Assembly (NCBI GenBank): GCA_035553855.1 | Contig: DATMJO010000173.1 | Coordinates: 1-18,294 of the forward strand | Direction of reading: 5' to 3' | From: JBBDYQ01 sp035553855 | GTDB lineage: Bacteria > Actinomycetota > Thermoleophilia > Solirubrobacterales > Thermoleophilaceae | Length of the DNA: 18,294 bases | Shown here: positions 6,934-14,090 of the stretch, in pieces | Layout of the letters: each line of letters begins with the position of its first letter | How positions within the stretch are numbered: position 1 is the first letter of the stretch | Translations under genes and position numbers: made by a program | The notes under the pieces: model-generated | Told to the model about the DNA's origin: nothing | The model's input: only the letters and a program-made list of their open reading frames with translations | Database searches by the model: none

Positions 6934-7374
6934 GTGTCAGGAGGCCGGCAACTGGGGATCGTCGCGGCGGCGCTCGCGGCCGCCGCCGCCGCGTTCGTGA
7001 TCGTTCGGCCGGGCGACGGCGCCGGGCCCAGCGGGGCCGAGACGCGCCGGACATCACCCGCGCCGGCCGCGACCGGCAAAGAGCCTGCCGAGGGACCGGC
7101 AGCGCGCCCGCAGGAACCCGTCACCGTGCGGGTCCGGCGCGGGAAGCCGGTCGGCGGGGTCGCCCGCGTCGAGGTCGACAAGGGCGACCGCGTGCGGGTC
7201 GAGGTCATGAGCGACGCCCCCCACGTGGTGCATCTGCACGGCTACGACCTGTTTGAGGATGTGAGGCCCGGTCGCGCTGCACGCTTCATCTTCGTGGCCG
7301 ACCTCGAGGGGATCTTCGAGCTCGAGCTCGAGGGAGTCCATGAGCAGATCGCCGAGCTGCGCGTGAATCCCTAA
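6934..7374 (+). CDS. Membrane-anchored cupredoxin-like protein
   Basis: 146-residue protein. Residues 7-24 form an uncleaved signal anchor or signal peptide (Ala-rich, ending FVIV). A Pro/Ala-rich linker follows to about residue 62, then a small beta domain. The domain contains DAPHVVHLHGYDLFEDVRPG and ADLEGIFELELEG, which match the compact cupredoxin-like domain of many actinobacterial proteins. His97, His100, His102 and His136 could bind metal. There is no cysteine, so a classical type 1 blue-copper site is absent. The exact role is unknown. The start GTG 6934 looks leaderless. The stop TAA overlaps the stop of the convergent RTX gene. Confidence 0.75.
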   Translation: MSGGRQLGIVAAALAAAAAAFVIVRPGDGAGPSGAETRRTSPAPAATGKEPAEGPAARPQEPVTVRVRRGKPVGGVARVEVDKGDRVRVEVMSDAPHVVHLHGYDLFEDVRPGRAARFIFVADLEGIFELELEGVHEQIAELRVNP

Positions 7375-8906
7375 CGGGCGCGGGCCGCCGGGTATCCCGG
7401 TGGCTCGAACGTGATCCGCAGCCGTGCCACCGAGAGGTTGCCCGAGCGGTCGCGAGCCGCGATCGTGAGCAGCGCGGCGGTCGAGCGGCGGGCACGCAAC
7501 GCGGCCAGCGTCCGCCGGGAGAGGCGGAAGTCGAGCTTGAGCCGCTTCGCGCCTTCGCGCCCGAAGTGTCCGCTGCCCAGTGTCACCCTGAGCACACGGG
7601 AGCGCCTACGGCCGGCCGGAATCCGGACGCGTCCGGCGGTGCGGACGGTGTAGGTCCCGCTGCAGGACTCGTCGCACGCGAGGCCGACGCCGACCACCCC
7701 CCGGCGCGAGATCCGGACTCTCGTGACGGCGATGATCGGGCCCCGCCGGTCGGCCGGGACCTGCTCGGAGGTGACGCGTGGCTCCTCTGGCGCCAGGGCC
7801 TCGCGCAGCGGCCCGCCGCTGCTCGTGGCGGGCACCTCATCCGCATCCGCGGGGGCAGGCTCACCGGGATCGGGGTCCCCCGGCCTGAGCACGACCTCGC
7901 AGTCCGCCGCCGGCGTGTCCTGGAGGTCGATCGTGGCGCGATCGGCTCCGTCGCCGCAGGAGATCGCCTCGTCGAGCGCTCCGTCGCGCGCATCGACCTC
8001 GTCGTCACCCGTGCTCCCCTCGAAGGAGTCCTCGCCCGGGCCTCCGATGAGGCTGTCGGCACCCGCGCCCCCGTCGAGCAGGTCATTCCCCGTGCCCCCG
8101 TCGAGCAGGTCGGGACCGTCGTCACCGACGAGCAAATCGTCGCCGCTCCCGCCGGTGAGCATGTCCGCCCCGCCGCCTCCAGAAAGCAGCCCGCCGCGTA
8201 CGGAGGGGCCCACGATCACGTCGTCGCCGCCCGCGCCCGACAAGGTGACGCGCACCGGACCGGCCGCACTCGCGTCGATCCGGTCGGCGCCGTCCGAGCC
8301 TGCGAGCGAGACGGCCTCCAAGTCGTGGGCGATCACGTCCCGACCGTCGGCGGCGACGAGCCCGCCCGCCGTCAGGACAACGATGCCGGACACGCTCTCG
8401 GCGAGGGTGTCGGGGCCGTCTCCGCCCGCCAAGGAGTCAGATCCTGGTCCGCCTGCGAGCGTGTCCTCCCCGGGGCCGCCGTCGATCGCGTCGATCACAT
8501 CGCCCCCGCGCGCGACCGAGCTCCCGGCCACCGTGTCGTCGCCTCCGCCCCCGTCGATCGAGGTCGAGGCGAGCGCAGGGAAGGCCGCGTTCGTCACGCC
8601 GGAGAGGTCGATCGCGTTACCTCCGGCGTCCGAGTCCGGCGAGCTGACGGTGATCACCGTGAGCGACGCGCAGGGCACGGGAAGGCCGGGGAGCGTCGGA
8701 TGGCTTCCGTTCACCCGTACGGCCCCGTCCCCGTCGCAGCCGATTGCGGCCGGCGAACCCAGGGTCAGACTCACGTTCAGGTGTCCGCTCGCCGAGTGCG
8801 AGATGGCGGCGCCATCCGCCCCGGCCGGCACCGCGAGGCCGCCCGCAAGGGCTGCGGCGATGCCGAGCGCGAGCTGTCCGTGGGACTTCCGGAAGGCGCG
8901 GATCAT
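7371..8906 (-). CDS. Exported RTX-type calcium-binding repeat protein
   Basis: 511-residue exported protein. Residues 1-30 form a Sec-type signal peptide (FRKSHGQLALGIAAALAGGL). Residues 117-170 and 238-305 hold two arrays of GGxGxDxLx nonapeptides, e.g. GGSGDDLLVGDDGPDLLDGG, which bind calcium in a parallel beta roll. A motif ISCGDGADRATIDLQDTPAADCE follows (Cys317 and Cys336), then a Pro/Asp-rich linker and a C-terminal beta module starting near residue 388 with ACDESCSGTY. No type I secretion genes are nearby, and the signal peptide argues for Sec export. ATG 8906 is chosen because it opens the signal peptide. The longer frame to 9086 would place it internally, and no clear ribosome site is seen. 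Function is probably surface or matrix related. Confidence 0.85.
   Translation of the reverse strand: MIRAFRKSHGQLALGIAAALAGGLAVPAGADGAAISHSASGHLNVSLTLGSPAAIGCDGDGAVRVNGSHPTLPGLPVPCASLTVITVSSPDSDAGGNAIDLSGVTNAAFPALASTSIDGGGGDDTVAGSSVARGGDVIDAIDGGPGEDTLAGGPGSDSLAGGDGPDTLAESVSGIVVLTAGGLVAADGRDVIAHDLEAVSLAGSDGADRIDASAAGPVRVTLSGAGGDDVIVGPSVRGGLLSGGGGADMLTGGSGDDLLVGDDGPDLLDGGTGNDLLDGGAGADSLIGGPGEDSFEGSTGDDEVDARDGALDEAISCGDGADRATIDLQDTPAADCEVVLRPGDPDPGEPAPADADEVPATSSGGPLREALAPEEPRVTSEQVPADRRGPIIAVTRVRISRRGVVGVGLACDESCSGTYTVRTAGRVRIPAGRRRSRVLRVTLGSGHFGREGAKRLKLDFRLSRRTLAALRARRSTAALLTIAARDRSGNLSVARLRITFEPPGYPAARAR
7992..8195 (-). repeat. RTX nonapeptide repeat array 2
   Basis: About seven consecutive units of nine codons (27 bp) encoding GGxGxDxLx-type calcium-binding turns, residues 238-305 of the exported RTX protein. 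Confidence 0.8.
8397..8558 (-). repeat. RTX nonapeptide repeat array 1
   Basis: Shorter array of 27-bp units encoding GGGGDDTVA, GGPGEDTLA, GGPGSDSLA and GGDGPDTLA, residues 117-170 of the RTX protein. It is separated from array 2 by about 70 residues of non-repeat sequence. Confidence 0.7.
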
Positions 8907-9078
8907 CGACGACCGAGGATCGCCGCGCACGCGGGCACGCGTGTGAACGAGTTGGTACCAAAAGGAGAAACCGGCCGCTTTTCTCAACTGGTCAACAACT
9001 TCCCGCGCCTGGCACGGGAGACTCCCGACCGTCCGTAGCACCGATCCCTCCAGGCAGGGGGGAGGAAGGAATACCCGA
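8907..9078 (+). promoter_or_regulatory. Divergent intergenic region of RTX and PstS-like genes
   Basis: 172 bases between divergent starts, with a locally AT-richer stretch at about 8950-9000. It holds a perfect palindrome TTGGTACCAA (8952-8961), an inverted repeat GAGAAA/TTTCTC, and CGGGAG-A-CTCCCG (9015-9027). A single CGTGTGAA (8940-8947) matches the PHO-box unit, but there is no second unit 11 bp away. TAGCAC at 9036 is a weak -10 candidate. GGAGGAAGGA at 9061-9070 is a strong ribosome site for ATG 9079. No promoter can be assigned with confidence. Confidence 0.4.
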
Positions 9079-10368
9079 ATGGGCAAGCACTCGAAGGCCC
9101 GCGCCGGCGGGGGCGCCGTGGCGGCGCTCGCCGCGATCGCCGCGCTGGCACCGGCCGCTCAGGCCGACTTCAGCGGGGTCAACGCACTCCGCTGCACCGG
9201 AGATTCGATCAACGGTCGTGGCGCATCGTTCCAGCGGGATGCGCAGGCGGCCTGGGCGAAGGACTTCCGCGAGAACGTCACGGGCGGGGGTTGCCCCACG
9301 TGGCAGTTCACAGGCCAGAACGTCACCTACGAGGCGCTCGGTTCCGGCGCCGGCCGCACGGCGTTCGGCCGCACGAACGGCGTCTACGATCCGGCGGTCC
9401 GCTACGCGGCGTCCGACGAGCCGCCGAGCCCCACCGAACAAGCCACGATGGAGGCCGGCGCGAACGGCTTCCACGGCGACCTGCACACGATTCCAGCGGC
9501 AGCCGGCTCGGTCGCCGTCGTCGTGAACGTCCCCGATGGCTGCGCCATCCCCGCGGCGAGCCGGGTGGGCTCGGGCTCAACCGCCCGCTTCCAGGTTCCT
9601 CGCGCGACGCTCGAGAACGCGTGGGCCGGGGACTCCGCCGTAGACACCTGGGGCGAGCTGCTCCCGGGCATCGGTGGCGCCGGCTGCGACGCGAAGGCGG
9701 TGAAGCGCGTCGTCCGGCTCGACTCGTCGGGCACGACGTTCGCGTTCAAGGCGTACCTCCACGACGTGAACACGGGCCGCGGCTGGAAGGCGCTCGGCAA
9801 CACCGCCTGGCCGAACGACGCCACGAACCCGGTGCTGCGCGGCTCGGCCAATGGGAACGGCCCGCTCGTGGCCAAGGTCACGGAGACCGACGGCTCGATC
9901 GGATACAGCGACGTCTCGACGGCCCGCGGAGCGGGCTTCGACGAGCGCGGCTCGACCGATGACGACCGCTACTGGATCCCGGTCCAGAACCTGTCGGGCG
10001 ACTACGAGGAGCCGACGGCCGACCCGAGCTCCCACACGAACGGCAACCGCGGCTCCAACTGCGGCAACACGACGTTCGTGGGCGTCCCGAACAACACGCA
10101 GGAGAACTGGTTCAACGCCGAAGCCAGCTCGCAGTTCGGCTACCCGGTGTGCACGCTCACCTACGCGCTCGCCTGGGACGACTACGCCACCGCGTACGGG
10201 AACACCGTGGCCGAGCAGGCGAAGGCCCGCTCGGTCAAGGACTACCTCACGTACGTCGTGAGCGACCAGGGCCAGAACGTGGCGCAGGCCACCGACTACA
10301 GCCGCCTGCCGAGCTCGATCCTGAGCAAGGCGCGCGCCGGCGTCAACGCCGTCGGCTGGAACAAGTAG
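9079..10368 (+). CDS. Secreted PstS-like substrate-binding protein
   Basis: 429-residue exported protein of the PstS/PBP-like family. The signal peptide (1-29) ends APAAQA, with no lipobox cysteine, so the protein should be released or cell-wall associated and not lipid-anchored like the PstS at 4510-5496. Family motifs are INGRGASFQRDAQAAW, YEALGSGAGRTAFG, ASDEPPSP, RLDSSGTTFAFKAYL and DGSIGYSDVSTARG, matching the phosphate-site loops of PstS. Six cysteines could form three disulfides. No permease or ATPase genes are beside it. Instead it precedes PKD/propeller surface proteins. A strong ribosome site (AGGAAGG, nine bases upstream) fixes the ATG. Phosphate binding is likely, but another oxyanion or a structural role cannot be excluded. 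Confidence 0.85.
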   Translation: MGKHSKARAGGGAVAALAAIAALAPAAQADFSGVNALRCTGDSINGRGASFQRDAQAAWAKDFRENVTGGGCPTWQFTGQNVTYEALGSGAGRTAFGRTNGVYDPAVRYAASDEPPSPTEQATMEAGANGFHGDLHTIPAAAGSVAVVVNVPDGCAIPAASRVGSGSTARFQVPRATLENAWAGDSAVDTWGELLPGIGGAGCDAKAVKRVVRLDSSGTTFAFKAYLHDVNTGRGWKALGNTAWPNDATNPVLRGSANGNGPLVAKVTETDGSIGYSDVSTARGAGFDERGSTDDDRYWIPVQNLSGDYEEPTADPSSHTNGNRGSNCGNTTFVGVPNNTQENWFNAEASSQFGYPVCTLTYALAWDDYATAYGNTVAEQAKARSVKDYLTYVVSDQGQNVAQATDYSRLPSSILSKARAGVNAVGWNK

Positions 10369-10380
10369 CAGCGCCGCACG

Positions 10381-10410
10381 GCGATCCCGGGGCTCCGGCC
10401 CCGGGATCGC
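10381..10410 (+). terminator. Perfect 13-bp hairpin terminator
   Basis: GCGATCCCGGGGC-TCCG-GCCCCGGGATCGC is a perfect 13-bp stem with a four-base loop, 12 bases after the PstS-like stop codon. There is no T-tract, as is common for high-GC actinobacterial terminators. A second stem-loop (CGCCCGGC-ACTTGC-GCCGGGCG, 10422-10443) follows. Confidence 0.75.
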
Positions 10411-10421
10411 GGCGGCGCCGC

Positions 10422-10443
10422 CGCCCGGCACTTGCGCCGGGCG
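10422..10443 (+). terminator. Second stem-loop after the PstS-like gene
   Basis: Perfect 8-bp stem CGCCCGGC/GCCGGGCG with loop ACTTGC. It probably reinforces the hairpin at 10381-10410. A 12-bp palindrome GAGCGGCCGCTC lies at 10494-10505, closer to the next gene. Confidence 0.5.
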
Positions 10444-10538
10444 ACGAGGCCGCCGGGGTGGGCGGGCCGGAAACCGCACAGGACGGCGAGCGGGAGCGGC
10501 CGCTCGGCCGTGGACGTCAATCGGCAAGGGGACGAAAC

Positions 10539-13500
10539 GTGAGGATGCGAGGAGCAATCAGCAGCATGTGGCGGGCGGCCGCGATCGCCCTGGCGCTGGC
10601 AGTGTGGCCCGCCGCGGCCCAGGCGGAGTTCGGCGAGCTCGGGGCCTACCACACGCGTCCAGGCTCGCCGCCCAGCTCGGCGAACGCGCCTCGCGCTGTC
10701 GCGGTCGACCGCTCGACCGGGGACCTCTACGTGGCCTGGAACTCGAACACCGGCAACGGGATCGACCACCTGCGCGCGGACGGCACCTACGTCCGCACGA
10801 TCCCGCTCACGGGGTCGGGGCCGCTGTCGTTCGGCGAGGCCGAGCTGAACAAGGTTCCCGAGGGAGGGCTCGCCTTCGACTCCCAGCGCAAGGTCCTCTA
10901 CGCGCTCCAGCCCTTCCGCTGCCGCGTGCACATGTGGGACGGACCGACGGGCGCCGACCTGGGCGACTTCTTCGTGTTCGGGCTCGAGACGCCCGACTTC
11001 AGCTGCAGCCAGGCGGAGTTCGAGGGCACGGGTGGATCGCTCGCGGTCAACCAGTCGAACGGGAGCCTCTACGTCTCGGGACGCGAGCATCGCCCGTCGG
11101 GCGACCCTCAGCATCCGTTCACGAACCTGCCGACCGTGCAGGTGTACACGCGCGACCCCGTCACGGGCCGCGGCATCCTGTCCACCACGCGCTTCGGCCG
11201 CGCTCCGAACGAGGACAAGCCGTCGGACTCGCCGGCCGGGACGCTGCGCCCACCGAACGCCGCCAAGCTCGCGCTGGACCCGCGCGACAACGGCATCTGG
11301 GTGGCCGACGAGGGCCCGGGCGCCACTCCGGCGGGGCGGATCCAGAAGTTCACCGCCGCGGGCGGCTACGTCTCGGGCAGCCAGTTCCTCTTCACGAAGT
11401 CGGACAGGATCCAGGTCCTCTTCGGCTTCGACGTGGCAAGCGACGGGCGTATCGCGCTGACGACCGATCGGATCGCCGACCCGAGCAACTCGCTGATCAC
11501 GCTGAAGAGCCCGCGGGTCCGCTTCTACTCTTCGACCACGTCGCGGGTAACCGGCCTCTCACGCGAGTTCGGCAGTTGGGCGAACCCGCCGGGCCCGTGC
11601 CGGTTCGGCGGTCTGGAGTCCGCGGAGGACGGCCCGATCGGGCATGCCTTCCGCAGCTCGGGCGACCTCTACTCGGTGATGAGCTCCCAGAGCCGCGGGA
11701 GCGCCTACGTGAAGCACTTCGGCGAGGGCGGCAGCGGCTGCAACTCGAAGCCGACCGCCAGCTTCGTCGCGCCGGCGCGCGCCGAGGCGCACACGCCGGC
11801 GAGCTTCGACGCGTCGGCCTCACGAGACCCGGAGACCTCTGTCGCGACCTACGAGTGGGACTTCGACGGCGACGGCGCCTATGAGGTCCAGACCACCCAG
11901 GCGATCGCGCAGCACACCTACACGACCTCGCTCGGAGACGTGAACGTCGGGCTGCGCGTGATCGACACCGACGGCGCCCGGAGCGACCGCTTCGAGCAGC
12001 GGCTGTTCGTGGCGGGCCGCCCGCCCGTGGCGAGCTTCACGCGCACGCCCGAGGAGCCGGCGGCCGGCCAGCAGGTGACCTTCGACGCCACCGCCTCCGA
12101 CCGCGACGCCGCCCTGGTGCGCTACGAGTGGGACCTCGACGGCGACGGCTCGTTCGAAACCGACACGGGAGCCGACCCGGTGGCCGCGAGCGCGTTCCCG
12201 GCCGGCACGCGCACCGTCCGGCTCCGGGTGACCGACAATGAGAGCCGCCAGGCGAGCGCCGAGCAGACCTTCGAGGTCTTCGGCGACGCGGCCACCGCGA
12301 CATTCACCTGGTCGCCCGAGACGCCGGAGGTCGCACAGACCGTGACCTTCGACGGCTCGGCCTCCGACACGCCCGATGTCGAGATCAGCCGCTACGAGTG
12401 GGATCTCGACGGGGACGGGACCTTCGAGCTCGATACGGGCCCGACCCCGACGGCCCAGCGCTCGTTCGCGACCCGCGGCGAGAAGACCGTGCGCCTCCGC
12501 GTCACGGACAGCTCCGACCGGACGAGCGCGCCGGCGACGCGCACGCTGACCGTGGTTGCCCGGCCGCCTGTCGCATCCTTCACCCACGCGCCGGCGACCC
12601 CGGCCGCGGGCGAGCAGGTCAGCTTCGACGGCTCGGCATCGGATCGCGACGGCTCGATCGTCCGCTACGAGTGGGACCTCGACGGCGACGGCCTGTACGA
12701 GACCGACACCGGCGGAGTCGCCGCCGTCAACCGCACGTTCTCAGCGCCTGGCGACTACACGGTCGGCCTGCGCGTGACCGACGACGCGACGCCCGCACGC
12801 ACGAGCGCCCGCTTCGAGACGGCGGTGCGCGTAGTGAGCGCCCCGCCGCGGGCGTCGTTCACGGTGACCCCGGACACGGTCGAGGCGGGGGGAGCCGTCA
12901 CCTTCGACGGCAGCGCGTCGAGCTCGCCCGAGGGCGCGATCGTGAGGTACGAGTGGGACTTCGACGGCGACGGCACCTATGACGCTGAGACCGCGGGCGC
13001 CACGACCGATCACACCTACGGGACCGTTGGGCAGTTCGCCGCGCGTCTGCGCGTGACCGACTCGGCGGGCGGCGTGAGCCCGCGGGCCGAGCGCACCGTC
13101 ACGGTGATCGCCCGGCCCCCCCGAGCCTCGTTCGCGATCAGCCCGGCGGAGCCCGAGGTGGCCCAGGAGGTGACCTTCGACGGCTCGGCGTCGAACCGCG
13201 ATGGCTCGATCGTGCGCTACATGTGGGATCTGGACGCGGACGGGACGTTCGAGACCGACACCGGCTCGAGCCCTGTTGCCCGGCGCACGTACGGGTCGCG
13301 GCTGACCGGGACGGTCGCGCTGAGGGTGACCGACGACCTCGGGCGCCAGGACACGGCGACCAGGAGCCTGACGGTCCATCCGCGCCCGCCTCTCGCCAAT
13401 TTCTCGTACAGCCCGCGTCCGCCGCTCGAGCGCCAGGAGGTCACGTTCAACGCGTCGGCTTCCGACCGCGACCGCTCGCTCGTGAGGTACGAGTGGGACT

Positions 13501-14090
13501 TCGACGGTGACGGCACCTTCGAGGTGGACGGGCGCCGCTCGAGGCTCGCGAAGCACACCTACAACAGCCCCGGCGACCGGCAGGTGTCGCTGCGGGTGAC
13601 CGACGAGATCGGCCGAACGGACGTGAACTCCACCGTCGTCCAGGTTCAGCCGTCGCTGACTCCGGCGCCGCTGCCACCTGTGGGGCTGCCGTTCCGCACG
13701 GTCGCCGCCTCCTCCGGGTTGCCCCGGCTCGCGAGCGCTAGCCGCGTGCGGGCCGTGCGCTCGGCGCTCACGCTCCCGATCGCCTGTCCCGAGGACGAGA
13801 TGTGCGCGGGCACTGTGGCCGCGTACTCGGCCGACTTCTCGGTCCGGCTGCCCTCCCGCAGGCGCACCGGTGCAAGCGCGGACCGGCGGATCACGCTCGG
13901 CAAGCGCGACTTCATGCTCGAGGCGGGGAGCGAGAAGGTCGTGTTACGACTTCGCAGCAAGGCTCGGAAGCTGCTCGCGAATCGCCGCAGCCTGTACGCG
14001 GTGATCACGATGGAGCCGGCCGACGGCGGGCCGGTCGAGGCGACGACCATGGTGATCAGGGCCGCGGGGAGAGGGCGAAGCGCGAGGTGA
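10539..14090 (+). CDS. Exported NHL-type propeller / seven-PKD-domain surface protein
   Basis: 1183-residue exported protein. A signal peptide ends near APAAAQA-type residues (WPAAAQA, about residue 28). Residues about 30-400 show beta-propeller strands of NHL type (RAVAVDRSTGDLYVAW, GGLAFDSQRKVLYAL, GSLAVNQSNGSLYVSG, AKLALDPRDNGIWVAD). Residues about 404-1036 are seven tandem PKD domains, each with a YEWDxDGDG-type motif. The last 147 residues are a beta-rich module with Cys1083 and Cys1089 (ACPEDEMCAG) and a basic end. PKD domains usually act as rigid spacers or adhesive modules in surface proteins. GTG 10539 is chosen because AAGGGGA lies about six bases upstream; ATG 10545 is an alternative. 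The stop TGA overlaps a possible GTG start of the next gene. Precise function unknown. Confidence 0.88.
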   Translation: MRMRGAISSMWRAAAIALALAVWPAAAQAEFGELGAYHTRPGSPPSSANAPRAVAVDRSTGDLYVAWNSNTGNGIDHLRADGTYVRTIPLTGSGPLSFGEAELNKVPEGGLAFDSQRKVLYALQPFRCRVHMWDGPTGADLGDFFVFGLETPDFSCSQAEFEGTGGSLAVNQSNGSLYVSGREHRPSGDPQHPFTNLPTVQVYTRDPVTGRGILSTTRFGRAPNEDKPSDSPAGTLRPPNAAKLALDPRDNGIWVADEGPGATPAGRIQKFTAAGGYVSGSQFLFTKSDRIQVLFGFDVASDGRIALTTDRIADPSNSLITLKSPRVRFYSSTTSRVTGLSREFGSWANPPGPCRFGGLESAEDGPIGHAFRSSGDLYSVMSSQSRGSAYVKHFGEGGSGCNSKPTASFVAPARAEAHTPASFDASASRDPETSVATYEWDFDGDGAYEVQTTQAIAQHTYTTSLGDVNVGLRVIDTDGARSDRFEQRLFVAGRPPVASFTRTPEEPAAGQQVTFDATASDRDAALVRYEWDLDGDGSFETDTGADPVAASAFPAGTRTVRLRVTDNESRQASAEQTFEVFGDAATATFTWSPETPEVAQTVTFDGSASDTPDVEISRYEWDLDGDGTFELDTGPTPTAQRSFATRGEKTVRLRVTDSSDRTSAPATRTLTVVARPPVASFTHAPATPAAGEQVSFDGSASDRDGSIVRYEWDLDGDGLYETDTGGVAAVNRTFSAPGDYTVGLRVTDDATPARTSARFETAVRVVSAPPRASFTVTPDTVEAGGAVTFDGSASSSPEGAIVRYEWDFDGDGTYDAETAGATTDHTYGTVGQFAARLRVTDSAGGVSPRAERTVTVIARPPRASFAISPAEPEVAQEVTFDGSASNRDGSIVRYMWDLDADGTFETDTGSSPVARRTYGSRLTGTVALRVTDDLGRQDTATRSLTVHPRPPLANFSYSPRPPLERQEVTFNASASDRDRSLVRYEWDFDGDGTFEVDGRRSRLAKHTYNSPGDRQVSLRVTDEIGRTDVNSTVVQVQPSLTPAPLPPVGLPFRTVAASSGLPRLASASRVRAVRSALTLPIACPEDEMCAGTVAAYSADFSVRLPSRRRTGASADRRITLGKRDFMLEAGSEKVVLRLRSKARKLLANRRSLYAVITMEPADGGPVEATTMVIRAAGRGRSAR
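11748..13647 (+). repeat. Seven tandem PKD-domain coding repeats
   Basis: Seven units of about 270-276 bp beginning near 11748, 12019, 12292, 12565, 12841, 13117 and 13387. Each encodes a start such as RPPVASF and a central YEWDLDGDG (YMWDLDADG in unit 6), and ends with a VxLRVTD-type strand. Sequence around the WDxDGDG codons is highly similar between units even at DNA level. Confidence 0.85.

Noticed and set aside
8940..8961. CGTGTGAA unit between the RTX and PstS-like genes considered as a third PHO box
   Set aside because: Only one unit matches; no second copy at 11 bp and no matching TAACnGGC on the expected side.
7566..9038. 490-codon plus-strand open frame opposite the RTX gene
   Set aside because: Antisense shadow of the RTX repeats; no signal peptide or family motif.
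10149..10538. Upstream extension of the PKD gene frame into the PstS-like gene
   Set aside because: It overlaps the PstS-like coding region and a strong terminator; the signal peptide and ribosome site place the start at 10539.
12741..13556. 271-codon minus-strand open frame opposite the PKD repeats
   Set aside because: Antisense shadow that repeats with the PKD units; no supporting start site or domain.
11748..13647. Regular repeats considered as a CRISPR array
   Set aside because: Units are about 270 bp, in frame and encode PKD domains; there are no short identical repeats with unique spacers.
13802..14086. Upstream extension of the propeller gene into the PKD gene
   Set aside because: It overlaps well-supported coding sequence in another frame and would bury the signal peptide.
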